From assembly GCF_000828715.1 (NCBI RefSeq), contig NZ_AP014583.1:1424001-1488000 (forward strand): 64,000 nucleotides of DNA, written 5' to 3'. Numbering within the stretch: position 1 is the stretch's first letter; every line of letters starts with the position of its first letter. Both the position numbers and the translations under genes were made by a program. The notes under the pieces are model-generated. The model was not told where the DNA came from. It did no database searches and saw only the letters and a list, made by a program, of their open reading frames with translations. Source of the stretch: Winogradskyella sp. PG-2 (GTDB lineage: Bacteria; Bacteroidota; Bacteroidia; Flavobacteriales; Flavobacteriaceae). Shown piece after piece: positions 9,132 to 18,491 of the stretch.

Positions 9132-10736
9132 ATGAAACTTACTTACAGATTTATAACTTCTTTAAGCTTTGTTGCAACACTGTTTGTGGGTTGTGGCTCC
9201 ACGGCTGATATTCTAACAACACCTGTTGAGAATATTGATACATCACCGCTTAAAGTAACAGATTTAACTGAGGCTGAAAAAGAAAACTGGGGACACTTAG
9301 ATTTAGAAAGAGATACGATTCCTGGTATGGCCGTAGATAGGGCTTATGCAGAAATAATTAAAGGAAAAAAAGGTACGAAAGTTATTGTTGCTGTAATTGA
9401 TTCGGGTATTGATATTGACCATGAAGATTTAGATGGCGTCATCTGGACCAACAAAAAAGAGGTTCCAAATAATGGAAAAGATGATGATAACAATGGTTAT
9501 ATTGATGATGTTCATGGTTGGAATTTCTTAGGTGATGCTTATGATGAGCAATTAGAATATACACGAATGTTATCTGCAAAAGAGACTTCAAATCCAAGAT
9601 ATCAGGAGGCACAAGAGTTGCTAGAGTCTGAGCGTCAAAAATGGATGGGTCGCAAAACACAGTATGACCAAATAGGACAAGCTGTTAATAATGCTCATAC
9701 AACTTTAGAAAAGCAAATCGGTAAATCTGAGTATACTATAGAAGAGGTAAACAGAATTAAATCAGATGATCCAGCGGTTCAACAGGCTGTTCAAATAGCC
9801 CAAAACGTAAACGCAAACGGGTTATCTATGCCTGATGCGGTTGAAGAAATTAAAGGTGTTCAAGATCAAATTAATGAACGCTTAAACTTTCATTTAAATA
9901 CAGATTTCTCAGGGAGAAAAACAAATGACAATATTAGCGATATATCAGATAAAGGATACGGAAACGGCAATGTAAAACATGTGAAAAAATCAGAATCTCA
10001 TGGTACGCATGTTGCGGGCATTATTGCCGCTGAACGCAATAATGGTAAAGGAGCAAATGGAGTCGCTAATAATGTTGAGATTATGGCTTTAAGGGTTGTC
10101 CCAAATGGCGATGAGTACGATAAAGATGTCGCTTTATCAATTCGCTATGCTGTTGATAACGGCGCAAAGGTGATTAACGGTAGTTTTGGTAAGTCATTCT
10201 CTCCTCATTCTGAATGGGTAAGAGACGCTATTAAATATGCCTCAGATAATGATGTTGTTTTTGTACACGCTGCAGGAAACGACAGTAATAATATTGATGT
10301 GAAACCTAATTTTCCTGATGATAATGTAAATTTTGTTGAGGTATCAGACACCTATATTAGAGTAGGTTCTTTAACTCAAAAATATGGTTCTAAAATGGTG
10401 TCTGGTTTTTCTAATTATGGAAAAAAGAATGTGGATGTTTTTGCTCCTGGTTCAGCTGTATATTCTACAACTCCAGAAAACGAATATGATTTTAAAGGCG
10501 GAACTTCCATGGCGGCTCCTGGCGTAGCTGGGATTGCTGCTCTTATCCGTTCTCAGTACCCAAATTTAAGTGCTGCTCAGGTAAAACAAGTCATTTTAGA
10601 TTCTGGCCTACCATTAACAACTAAAGTTGTTGTTGGGGGAGACGCATCTAATGTAAAACCGTTTGCGGATTTATCTAAAACTGGTAGAATAGCAAATGCA
10701 TATAATGCTCTAATCATGGCTTCGAAAATAAAGTAA
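9132..10736 (+). CDS. S8 (subtilisin) family lipoprotein protease
   Basis: 534 residues with a lipoprotein signal (lipobox LFVGC, Cys21). The subtilase triad is complete: Asp90 in VIDSGIDIDHEDL, His290 in SHGTHVAG, Ser459 in GGTSMAAPG. The oxyanion-hole region reads HAAGND. Between the Asp and His blocks lies an insert of roughly 200 residues that includes a charged, helix-rich stretch (about 140-260), far longer than in secreted subtilisins. I infer that it could be a regulatory or substrate-gating element. The protein should be anchored in an envelope membrane. The M1 peptidase gene starts one base after the stop codon, so the two are almost certainly translated from one mRNA. Confidence 0.93.
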   Translation: MKLTYRFITSLSFVATLFVGCGSTADILTTPVENIDTSPLKVTDLTEAEKENWGHLDLERDTIPGMAVDRAYAEIIKGKKGTKVIVAVIDSGIDIDHEDLDGVIWTNKKEVPNNGKDDDNNGYIDDVHGWNFLGDAYDEQLEYTRMLSAKETSNPRYQEAQELLESERQKWMGRKTQYDQIGQAVNNAHTTLEKQIGKSEYTIEEVNRIKSDDPAVQQAVQIAQNVNANGLSMPDAVEEIKGVQDQINERLNFHLNTDFSGRKTNDNISDISDKGYGNGNVKHVKKSESHGTHVAGIIAAERNNGKGANGVANNVEIMALRVVPNGDEYDKDVALSIRYAVDNGAKVINGSFGKSFSPHSEWVRDAIKYASDNDVVFVHAAGNDSNNIDVKPNFPDDNVNFVEVSDTYIRVGSLTQKYGSKMVSGFSNYGKKNVDVFAPGSAVYSTTPENEYDFKGGTSMAAPGVAGIAALIRSQYPNLSAAQVKQVILDSGLPLTTKVVVGGDASNVKPFADLSKTGRIANAYNALIMASKIK

Positions 10737-10737
10737 C

Positions 10738-12549
10738 ATGAAAAAATTTCTTTTAAGTTTAATTTGTTTGGCTCTTGTCCTCTCTTGCGGATCAACTGAT
10801 GTGGTGGCACAAACCTCATCTCTTCCGACAACACCTCAACCTACTTCAAATTCGCATTGGCAACAACACGTGGATTATGATATGGAGATTGATATGAATG
10901 TTAAAACCTATCAATACGCAGGAAAACAAAAATTAGTTTACACTAACAATTCACCAGACGTATTAAACCGTGTCTATTATCATTTATATTTTAACGCCTT
11001 TCAACCCGGGAGTGAAATGGATGTGCGTTCAAGAACAATTCAAGATCCAGACCCAAGAGTTGGTGATCGTATTAGTAAGCTTCAACCAAATGAGATTGGC
11101 TACATCAAGGTAAATTCCTTAAAACAAAACGGTAAAACTATATCGCATCAAACTGTTGGTACTGTTTTGGAAGTAAAACTAGATCAACCTATTCAACCTG
11201 GAGAAAAAGTAACCTTTGATATGGATTTTGACGCTCAGGTTCCTATCCAAATTCGTCGTTCTGGCAGGAACAATAAAGAAGGTGTGGCGTTATCTATGAC
11301 CCAATGGTATCCAAAGTTAGCAGAATTTGATGATGAGGGCTGGCACGCAGATCCATACATAGGTAGGGAGTTTCATGGTGTTTGGGGAAATTTTGATATT
11401 AAATTAACTATTGATAAGGATTACATTGTAGGTGGTTCTGGCTATTTACAAAGTGAAACGAAAGCTAAAAATGGCAAAAAAACACTTCATTATATCGCTC
11501 CCGACGTTCACGATTTTTCTTGGGCTGCTGATCCTGATTATATTCATGATGTGTATGAAATGCCTAATGGACCAACGCTTAATTTCTATTACAAAAAAAC
11601 ACTTTCTAAAGAGTACTTAGATAACTGGAAAAAACTTCAGCCCAAAACAGCGGCGTTGATGGAGTATTTTAATGAGCATATTGGGCCATATCCATATAAG
11701 CAATATACGGTAATTCAAGGTGGTGATGGAGGTATGGAATATGCGATGTGTACATTAATTACTGGCGAACGTAAATTTGGAAGCCTTGTTGGTGTTACTG
11801 CCCATGAGCTTGCCCACTCGTGGTTTCAATTTGTGTTGGCTTTTAATGAAGCAAAATATGGATGGATGGATGAAGGGTTTACCACCTATATTTCTACACT
11901 TGCTGAGAATAAACTATCCAATAATCCAAAAGATAATCCGCTAACAAGGCTTTATTTAGGTTATACTAATTTTGCTTTAACGGATTATGAAAGACCAATG
12001 ACAACGCATTCGGATAGATATGAATATAATAGTTCGTATAGCGTAGCTACTTATGTTAAAGGCGCTGTATTTCTAGCACAATTGGGTTATGTGATTGGAG
12101 AGGACAACTTAAAAACAACAATTAAAAAGTTCTTTACAGATTTTGCTTTTAAGCACCCTAAGCCGATAGACATTATAAGAACAGCTGAACGTGTTTCTGA
12201 TCTTGAACTCAATTGGTACTTAACTGATTTTGCGCAAACTACAAATAAGATAGACTATGGCGTTAAATCTGTTGAAGGAAAATCGATTACTTTAGAACGT
12301 ATTGGTTTAATACCAATGCCTATAGATCTTTCAGTGACCTATGCTGATGGTTCTACAGAAGAGTTCTATATCCCATTACAAATGATGCGTGGTGAAAAAC
12401 CAACCTCAGCAACCATAGTTAATGATTGGGCTTGGGCAATGCCAACGTATACTTTTGAAACTAAAAAAGCTGTAAAATCTGTTGAAATTGACAGTTCGCA
12501 GATGATGGCTGATGTAAAGCGAGATAATAATACGTTTACAAAAGAATAG
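10738..12549 (+). CDS. M1 family zinc metallopeptidase, lipoprotein
   Basis: 603 residues. Lipobox LVLSC gives Cys17. The N-terminal beta-sandwich of M1 aminopeptidases (about 40-250) precedes the catalytic domain, with GGDGGMEYAM (a GxMEN-like exopeptidase loop) near 330, the zinc motif HELAH at 356-360 and the third ligand Glu379 in DEGF. Known chemistry: release of N-terminal residues from peptides. Together with the S8 protease directly upstream, it suggests stepwise degradation of peptides at the cell envelope (endo- then exo-cleavage). It ends shortly before a strong terminator. Confidence 0.92.
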   Translation: MKKFLLSLICLALVLSCGSTDVVAQTSSLPTTPQPTSNSHWQQHVDYDMEIDMNVKTYQYAGKQKLVYTNNSPDVLNRVYYHLYFNAFQPGSEMDVRSRTIQDPDPRVGDRISKLQPNEIGYIKVNSLKQNGKTISHQTVGTVLEVKLDQPIQPGEKVTFDMDFDAQVPIQIRRSGRNNKEGVALSMTQWYPKLAEFDDEGWHADPYIGREFHGVWGNFDIKLTIDKDYIVGGSGYLQSETKAKNGKKTLHYIAPDVHDFSWAADPDYIHDVYEMPNGPTLNFYYKKTLSKEYLDNWKKLQPKTAALMEYFNEHIGPYPYKQYTVIQGGDGGMEYAMCTLITGERKFGSLVGVTAHELAHSWFQFVLAFNEAKYGWMDEGFTTYISTLAENKLSNNPKDNPLTRLYLGYTNFALTDYERPMTTHSDRYEYNSSYSVATYVKGAVFLAQLGYVIGEDNLKTTIKKFFTDFAFKHPKPIDIIRTAERVSDLELNWYLTDFAQTTNKIDYGVKSVEGKSITLERIGLIPMPIDLSVTYADGSTEEFYIPLQMMRGEKPTSATIVNDWAWAMPTYTFETKKAVKSVEIDSSQMMADVKRDNNTFTKE

Positions 12550-12570
12550 TTATTATAGTAGATATATGTT

Positions 12571-12607
12571 AGAAAACCGCATCAAATTGATGCGGTTTTC
12601 TATTTTT
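12571..12607 (+). terminator. Strong Rho-independent terminator
   Basis: A perfect 14-bp stem (12571-12584 with 12588-12601), three-base loop and T-rich tail. It closes the MBL-S8-M1 operon just before rnpA. Confidence 0.9.
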
Positions 12608-12628
12608 GTTTAATTGTTATTAAGGTTA

Positions 12629-13003
12629 ATGAACTTCAAATATTCAAAAAAAGACAAGCTGAAAAGCAAAAAACTCATCGAACAGCTTTTTACAGAAGGT
12701 AAGGCGTTAAGTGTATTTCCTTTGCGGTTAGTATACCTTAAAACTGAATTTGAGGATAAAAGTATTTTAAAAACAGGTGTTTCTGTAAGTAAACGCCTTC
12801 ATAAAACAGCGGTTTCTAGAAATAGTATTAAACGATTATTAAGAGAAGCCTATAGACTCAATAAACCCTTATACTTTAACAATAGTTCAACATCTTATGC
12901 GTTTATGATTTTGTATCTTAGTAAAGATGGAACAACTTTTGATACATTAAATGATAGTATGAAAATGTTGTTTAAGAAATTCTTAGATAAAAACGCTGAC
13001 TAA
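12629..13003 (+). CDS. rnpA: Ribonuclease P protein component
   Basis: 124 residues from the ATG at 12629 (MNFKYSKKDKLKSKKLIEQL); a TTG at 12614 would add five residues and is unlikely. The basic family signature is present near 65-85: SVSKRLHKTAVSRNSIKRLL, followed by REAYR (the RNR motif region). Known role: RNase P protein subunit, which helps the catalytic RNA remove the 5' leader of pre-tRNAs. rpmH, the common neighbour of rnpA, is not next to it here. The S41 protease gene follows after 12 bp, so co-transcription is likely. Confidence 0.93.
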   Translation: MNFKYSKKDKLKSKKLIEQLFTEGKALSVFPLRLVYLKTEFEDKSILKTGVSVSKRLHKTAVSRNSIKRLLREAYRLNKPLYFNNSSTSYAFMILYLSKDGTTFDTLNDSMKMLFKKFLDKNAD

Positions 13004-13015
13004 TGTAATTGACTC

Positions 13016-14650
13016 ATGAAAAAAATTCTACATAAAAAACTAGTTATTCCCGCTTTAGCTATGGTCATATTTTTTAGCACAACTGCTTTTAAAAATGATT
13101 TTTTTGAAATCGCTAAGCAAATAGAAATTTTCACAACATTATTTAAAGAACTCAACATGAATTATGTTGATGATACCAATCCTGGTGATTTAATGGATAC
13201 TGCAATAAATAGTATGTTAGATGACCTAGACCCTTATACACAATTCTATAACGAACAAGATATTGAAGCCTCAAGAATCAATAATGCTGGTGATTATACA
13301 GGTATTGGTGCAAAAGTTTTAACCTTAAAAGATAAGTTGGTTATTGTTGAGCCTTATAAAAATTATGCGGCAGATAAAGCTGGATTAAAAGCTGGTGATG
13401 AAATTATTAAAGTAGATAATGTTGTCGTTTCTGATTTTAAAGACGATGCGGCTAATTTATTGCAAGGTGCAGCTGGTACTGAAGTGAGTGTCACTTACAG
13501 ACGCCAAGGTAAAACCAATATGGTTAAAATCATAAGAGAGTCTTTAGATATTAAGGCGGTCCCGCATTACTCTATGATAGATGGAAAAACGGGTTATGTG
13601 GTACTAAGAAAATTTAATAATAAAGCCTCTTCTGAAACGATTAGTGCTATTAGAGCTTTAAAAAATCAAGGAGCAAGTCAGTTGGTTTTAGATCTCAGAG
13701 GAAATCCTGGTGGTTTATTAAATGAAGCTGTAAATGTCACTAACATTTTTGTACCAAAAGATCAATTGGTGGTTACCACAAAATCTAAAGTTAAAAAATA
13801 TAACAAAACCTATTACACTAAACGAGATGCTATAGATACAGAAATTCCATTAGTGGTATTAGTAGATGGAAGTAGTGCTTCTGCTAGTGAAATTGTTTCT
13901 GGTGCTTTACAAGATATGGATAGAGCTGTTGTAGTCGGTACGCGTAGTTTTGGAAAAGGTTTGGTGCAACGACCAAAGCCTTTGACTTATGGTACGCAGA
14001 TGAAAATTACCATCTCAAGATATTATACACCTTCAGGACGTTGTATACAAGCATTAGATTATTGGAATAGAGATGAAAATGGTAAGGCTACTCGTACTAA
14101 AAAAGAAAATTACAACGCTTTTAAAACAAGAAATGGGCGTGATGTTTTTGATGGTGGTGGTGTACAACCAGATATTGAAGTGACCTTCTCGAAACAAACA
14201 CCAATCACTAAAGCTATATTAAACGAAAACTTAATTTTTAACTATGCAACGAATTACTATTACAATAACAGTATTGATGACATAACTGAATTTAAGTTTT
14301 CTGATTCTGAGTTTAAAAAATTTAAGAATTATATAAAAACGAAAGGTTTTAATTTTGAAACCAAGACAGAAAAAGCTTTAAATGATGCTATAAACGTTGC
14401 AAAAGAAGAAGAGCTTGATGGTGTTATAAATTCACAATATAACAATTTAACTTCCGCTTTAAAGGATTATAAATCTAATGCTGTTGAGGACAATAGAACA
14501 CAATTAAAATCATTAATTACTGATGAAATAATTAAACGTTATTTCTATAGCGAAGGTCTGTATACATACTATACAGCTAATAATACAGAGATAAAAAAAG
14601 CATTGAGTATTCTCAATAATCCATCTCAATATGCAAGTATTTTGAGATAG
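13016..14650 (+). CDS. S41 family C-terminal processing protease
   Basis: 544 residues. An N-terminal hydrophobic segment (about 10-25, a signal peptide or anchor) precedes a PDZ domain (about 95-175, with GIGAKV and AGLKAGDEIIKVD) and the S41 catalytic core. The Ser/Lys dyad is visible: the serine cluster SSASASEI (286-293) and Lys314 in SFGKG. The LDLRGNPGG motif near 225 is also intact. Known role: Tsp/CtpA-type periplasmic protease that degrades or processes proteins from the C-terminus. The long C-terminal tail (about 400-544) is helix-rich, as in Bacteroidota homologues. It lies directly downstream of rnpA. Confidence 0.92.
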   Translation: MKKILHKKLVIPALAMVIFFSTTAFKNDFFEIAKQIEIFTTLFKELNMNYVDDTNPGDLMDTAINSMLDDLDPYTQFYNEQDIEASRINNAGDYTGIGAKVLTLKDKLVIVEPYKNYAADKAGLKAGDEIIKVDNVVVSDFKDDAANLLQGAAGTEVSVTYRRQGKTNMVKIIRESLDIKAVPHYSMIDGKTGYVVLRKFNNKASSETISAIRALKNQGASQLVLDLRGNPGGLLNEAVNVTNIFVPKDQLVVTTKSKVKKYNKTYYTKRDAIDTEIPLVVLVDGSSASASEIVSGALQDMDRAVVVGTRSFGKGLVQRPKPLTYGTQMKITISRYYTPSGRCIQALDYWNRDENGKATRTKKENYNAFKTRNGRDVFDGGGVQPDIEVTFSKQTPITKAILNENLIFNYATNYYYNNSIDDITEFKFSDSEFKKFKNYIKTKGFNFETKTEKALNDAINVAKEEELDGVINSQYNNLTSALKDYKSNAVEDNRTQLKSLITDEIIKRYFYSEGLYTYYTANNTEIKKALSILNNPSQYASILR

Positions 14651-14713
14651 AACTTATTTTTTTCTATATTTAGCATTATATAGTTTTTTGATTTGTAAGA
14701 AAATTATAATAAA

Positions 14714-15553
14714 ATGAAATCCCTACTTATCCTTATATTTTTAAGTTTTCAACTTGCATTTTCTCAGCAAGAATTGAAGCATGAGGTTTATTTTGAAACC
14801 GATAAGTATAATATTCCTGAAACAGAACATAGTAGATTACTTCTCTTTTTAGCTGAAATAGACAACATGGATATAGAGAAAATATCTATATATGGCTTTT
14901 GCGATGATAGAGGTAGTAATACCTATAATTTAGTACTTTCTCAGCAACGTGCAGATGCTATTAAAACCGTTTTTTCTAATAACGAAATAGATGAATCTGT
15001 AATTACAAATGTTGATGGTAAGGGAGAAATTTTAGTAAATATTGTACACGAAGAAAATCTAAGTAAAATAAGAGGTCTTAACAGAAAGGTGGAGATAATT
15101 GTAAAGCCTGTCTTTCCTCCAAAACCTAAAGAAATTGTATCTGAGAAAGAAAATTTAGAGGACATATTAAAAGGTGAACTTAAAGAAGGTGATAAGATTC
15201 TTTTAGAAAACTTATTATTTAGAACTGGTTATAGTTATTTAGTAAAAGACTCTAAGCCTGTATTAGATAAAATATCTAAAATATTGTCAGAACGTGAGGA
15301 TATTTACTTTACAATAGTGGGCCATGTTTGCTGCACACAAGGTAATAGAGATGCTGTAGATCGTAAAACAAAAAAACGTAATTTATCCTTAGCTAGGGCA
15401 AAATATGTTTATGATTATCTTGCTAAAAATGGTGTAAAACGATACCGAATGAAATATGTCGGTATGCGAAGAAAACAACCTTTAGGTGGTGAGCCAGAGT
15501 TAGATAGGCGTGTAGAAATTTTAGTGACTCGGATTATTAAAAAAGCTGATTAA
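14714..15553 (+). CDS. Secreted protein with two OmpA-like domains
   Basis: 279 residues with a signal peptide (MKSLLILIFLSFQLAFSQQ). Two OmpA/MotB-like peptidoglycan-binding modules follow. The first is at about 22-130 (VYFETDKYNI, IYGFCDDRGSNTYNLVLSQQRADAIK) and the second at about 165-277 (LLFRTGYSYLVKDSKPVLDKI, TIVGHVCC, LSLARAKYVYDYL, then LDRRVEI). There is no beta-barrel or TPR part, so it is not a classical OmpA porin; the second copy is the more diverged. Inferred role: a periplasmic peptidoglycan-binding scaffold. Its stop codon shares the palindromic TTAA with the stop of the convergent GNAT gene. Confidence 0.82.
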   Translation: MKSLLILIFLSFQLAFSQQELKHEVYFETDKYNIPETEHSRLLLFLAEIDNMDIEKISIYGFCDDRGSNTYNLVLSQQRADAIKTVFSNNEIDESVITNVDGKGEILVNIVHEENLSKIRGLNRKVEIIVKPVFPPKPKEIVSEKENLEDILKGELKEGDKILLENLLFRTGYSYLVKDSKPVLDKISKILSEREDIYFTIVGHVCCTQGNRDAVDRKTKKRNLSLARAKYVYDYLAKNGVKRYRMKYVGMRRKQPLGGEPELDRRVEILVTRIIKKAD

Positions 15554-15993
15554 ACTCTAATCATATTAATATGTGGAATACCGTCTTCTAGGTACTCCTT
15601 TCCTACTTCCTTAAATTCTAAATTATTATAAAATTGCTTTAGATAGGTTTGAGCAGATATTCTTATTTTAGATTGATTATAACGTGTTTTAATTGCTTCT
15701 ATCGAATCTTTCATTATGGTATAACCATATTTATAAGCCCTTTCATTTTCTTTCACCACTACTCTACCAATACTCGCTTCTTTAAAATAGTCTCCTGGTT
15801 TAAAAATACGTGTGTAAGCTACTAAATTGTCATTCTTATAACCTAAAACATGAATTGCCTTTTCATCCTTACCGTCAACATCTTGATATACACAATCTTG
15901 TTCTACAACAAAAACTTCACTTCTTAATTGTAATAAGTTGTAAAGTTCTTTTGTGGTTAACTCTTTAAATGTTTTAGTAAATATACTTAACAC
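15550..15993 (-). CDS. GNAT family N-acetyltransferase, ElaA-like
   Basis: 147 residues. The start LLQLRSEVFVVEQDCVYQ and the phrase VDGKDEKAIHVLGY match the ElaA subgroup of GNAT acetyltransferases. The acetyl-CoA-binding stretch is IGRVVVKENERAYKYGYTIM, a little atypical of the RxxGxG/A loop. The acceptor is unknown. The start overlaps the end of rpiB by 7 bp, so it is translationally coupled to that gene. Confidence 0.88.
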   Translation of the reverse strand: MLSIFTKTFKELTTKELYNLLQLRSEVFVVEQDCVYQDVDGKDEKAIHVLGYKNDNLVAYTRIFKPGDYFKEASIGRVVVKENERAYKYGYTIMKDSIEAIKTRYNQSKIRISAQTYLKQFYNNLEFKEVGKEYLEDGIPHINMIRV

Positions 15994-16421
15994 TGTAATG
16001 GAATTTTATCAACGCGGTTTTGATGACGACCTCCTTCAAATTCAGTTTCTAAAAAAGTATCTACAATTTGAATCGCTTGTTGTAATGCTGTAAAACGTGC
16101 TGGAATACAACAAATATTTGCATTATTATGTTGTCTTGTGAGTTCGGTAATCTCTTTAGTCCAACAAATACCTGCTCTTACTTTTTGATGCTTGTTAGCT
16201 GTCATTGCAACACCATTTGCACTACCACAAATTAAAATTCCAAAATCTACCTTATTATCAGCAACATCATTTGAAACAGGATGTACAAAATCTGGGTAAT
16301 CTACACTATCTATAGTATCAGTACCATAATTGGTAATACTATATCCTTTACTTTCTAGGTGTTTTACAATAGCTTCTTTATAATCTGGACCTGCATGATC
16401 GTTTCCTATTGAGATGTTCAT
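15987..16421 (-). CDS. rpiB: Ribose-5-phosphate isomerase B
   Basis: 144 residues, normal length. RpiB signatures are clear: GNDHAGPDYKEAI at the N-terminus, YPDFVHPVS, the active-site loop ICGSANGVAMTANK and the arrival of INHNN-like HNNANICCIPARF. Known role: interconversion of ribose 5-phosphate and ribulose 5-phosphate in the non-oxidative pentose phosphate pathway, in the cytoplasm. It is the first gene of a two-gene minus-strand operon with the GNAT gene. It flanks the 590-bp AT-rich gap. Confidence 0.95.
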   Translation of the reverse strand: MNISIGNDHAGPDYKEAIVKHLESKGYSITNYGTDTIDSVDYPDFVHPVSNDVADNKVDFGILICGSANGVAMTANKHQKVRAGICWTKEITELTRQHNNANICCIPARFTALQQAIQIVDTFLETEFEGGRHQNRVDKIPLQC

Positions 16422-17011
16422 TGATTTAAAGTCTTTAATTGTTTCTTTGAAAATAGAAATCTATTATTAAGCTTCAAAGTTAATAATTGCTTATAAGTAA
16501 GCATAACTTATAACTACTTACTTATCCATAAATTTTATGTTTACAAACTTTTTTTAATACAAGTATTTATAATCACTGTTTATAAGTGTAACTAAAAATA
16601 AGGATTACTTGTTAATAACTGTTTACAAGTCTTAAAAACAAAAATTAGGTTTATTCATTAATTTTTACAAACTAAGCTAGAAATTTTAAAACCTAATTAG
16701 TTAACTGCTTTTTTTTAGAGAGTTATTAATAAGAGATAGGGAGGAAATAAACAGGGTTTTATAAAAAACATATCATTTATTTCTATTAACAACGGTTATT
16801 AACAACTGTGAATAGATTTTAAATTTAGGCTTAAAATGAAGTAGTTAACTAAAAAATTATTGTTAATTATATATTAAGTAAATCTAATAAGTCATTTCTC
16901 AAAACAAAACCTTTAAAAGTTATACTACCTATTAACAAGCTATAATAACCACCATTTTATTTTTTAAAATTTAAAAGAAAAATGATTATATGTATATATA
17001 TGTTGATAACC
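16422..17011. other. AT-rich 590-bp gap, candidate oriC
   Basis: No convincing gene lies here. The region is very AT-rich and contains six 9-mers within one mismatch of the DnaA box TTATnCACA or its complement: TTATCCATA (16522), TGTTTATAA (16577), TGTTAATAA (16610), TTATTAACA (16796), TGTGAATAG (16807) and TGTTGATAA (17001). Four share the form TGTTnATAA. Runs of A and T between them could serve as an unwinding element. Origin-linked markers (rnpA, mnmG, two parS sites) lie in the same window, but high AT content raises the chance rate of such 9-mers, and no dnaA is present. Treat as a hypothesis. Confidence 0.35.
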
Positions 17012-18490
17012 TTAATTAGAAATTAAATTTTTACAAAGTCTACAAAAAGAATCATTATTTGTATTAGAATCTATATCTATTTGGTTTAAATACTCCTCTA
17101 ACCAAGAATAACCACTTGGTGCTATGTCGTTATAATTTTTACCTTCAGGAACATTTGCTATAAACCAAATTTCAGGAATATGATCACTACTATTATAAAA
17201 AAATCTAGATCTAGATATAGAATTTATAGGAGTTACGTTATAATCCGTATTCAGATTTAAAGGTGTAACATAATTACCAGATGCTACTTGATTTAAAGCA
17301 TTTAAATCTAATACATCTAAATTAGTACCTACACTTCCATCTGAGTTTAATCTTGCATTACAACCAACATCTTTTCTAACATTTATTATAGTTTCATCTG
17401 CAGATAAAATAGTAAATGAAGGACCTGAAATAATATGTTGTGTACTAGTAAAATAATAACTAGGAAGTTGATCACCATAAGTAGAACTACCGAAATTAAA
17501 ACGTTTCCAACTTAACTTATTATTAGCATTCATATCTGAAATTGAGTTAGTTAAACTTGAAACCACAGAAGCAACGATTTTATTTCCGTTAGTGTAAATA
17601 TTAGGTATTTGATTATAGCCAAATAATTGAAGTGTTTGGTCTTTTACAGGAAATTCTAAGTTATCTCCAAAATCATTGTAATTATTTATATGATTTAAAT
17701 TAAAACCTCCATTTCCTCTTATTAATCTTCCAGACTGACCCCAAGTCACATTATTTATAATATCAAAGTTATAGTTAGTTCCTGCTATGTTAGGATATCT
17801 ATAACCAGAATTATAAAACATATTAAAAATAAAAGATATTTTTCCAGATTCATTGTAGTTACCTTCTTCTTTACCTAAAATAGAACCTCTTGGACTTTCT
17901 ATAAATAAACATCTTTGAATAGTTATATTATTTATAAAAGCATCTTCTATAGATGTATACCAACTCGCTGCTTCATCAGCACCAAATCCAAAAGTACAAT
18001 GATCCCAAATTTGATTCGTTATATTTTCAACAGCGGATACAGAATCGTTTCCTAAATTATCATCTAAATTTGGGTTTCTGTCTGCATCTACTCCACCTTT
18101 AAAGCGTATATATCGTACAATTATATTATCTACATTATTTAAATAAAAACGATCACCATCAATTGTAATTCCTCCTTCTGGTGCTGTTTGTCCCGCAATA
18201 GTAACATTACTATTATTACTATATATACCTAGAAGGTCTTGTAACACAATAATACCACTAACATCAAAAACTATATATCTATTATAATTTTGTGATAAAG
18301 CCCATCTTAGAGTACCAACATAATTAGGATTATTAACATCTAGAATATCATCTAGTTTTGTAACGTGTAAAACAATACCATCTCTACCTCCAGTAGTGTA
18401 GGCACCTGCACCAATAGCACTAGGAAAAGCTAGTTGCTGAGCATTTAATTGAAGTACTACAAATGTTAATATATAAAGTATATATTTCAT
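17012..18490 (-). CDS. Secreted pectate-lyase-like beta-helix protein
   Basis: 492 residues from the ATG at 18490 (MKYILYILTFVVLQLNAQQ, a signal peptide); the earlier ATG at 18502 would overlap the preceding gene. The start AFPSAIGAGAYTTGGRDGIV and later VDNIIVRYIRFKGG, VTIAGQTAPEGGITI and YRYPNIAGTNYNFDIINNV follow the pattern of Bacteroidota pectate lyase (PL1-like) right-handed beta-helix proteins. The family ends at GYSWLEEYLN; here a short tail with a CxxC (CRLC) follows and no T9SS sorting domain is present. Likely target: pectin-like or other acidic polysaccharide, by inference. It is coupled to the CBM-like gene upstream (1-bp gap). Confidence 0.8.
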   Translation of the reverse strand: MKYILYILTFVVLQLNAQQLAFPSAIGAGAYTTGGRDGIVLHVTKLDDILDVNNPNYVGTLRWALSQNYNRYIVFDVSGIIVLQDLLGIYSNNSNVTIAGQTAPEGGITIDGDRFYLNNVDNIIVRYIRFKGGVDADRNPNLDDNLGNDSVSAVENITNQIWDHCTFGFGADEAASWYTSIEDAFINNITIQRCLFIESPRGSILGKEEGNYNESGKISFIFNMFYNSGYRYPNIAGTNYNFDIINNVTWGQSGRLIRGNGGFNLNHINNYNDFGDNLEFPVKDQTLQLFGYNQIPNIYTNGNKIVASVVSSLTNSISDMNANNKLSWKRFNFGSSTYGDQLPSYYFTSTQHIISGPSFTILSADETIINVRKDVGCNARLNSDGSVGTNLDVLDLNALNQVASGNYVTPLNLNTDYNVTPINSISRSRFFYNSSDHIPEIWFIANVPEGKNYNDIAPSGYSWLEEYLNQIDIDSNTNNDSFCRLCKNLISN

Positions 18491-18491
18491 T

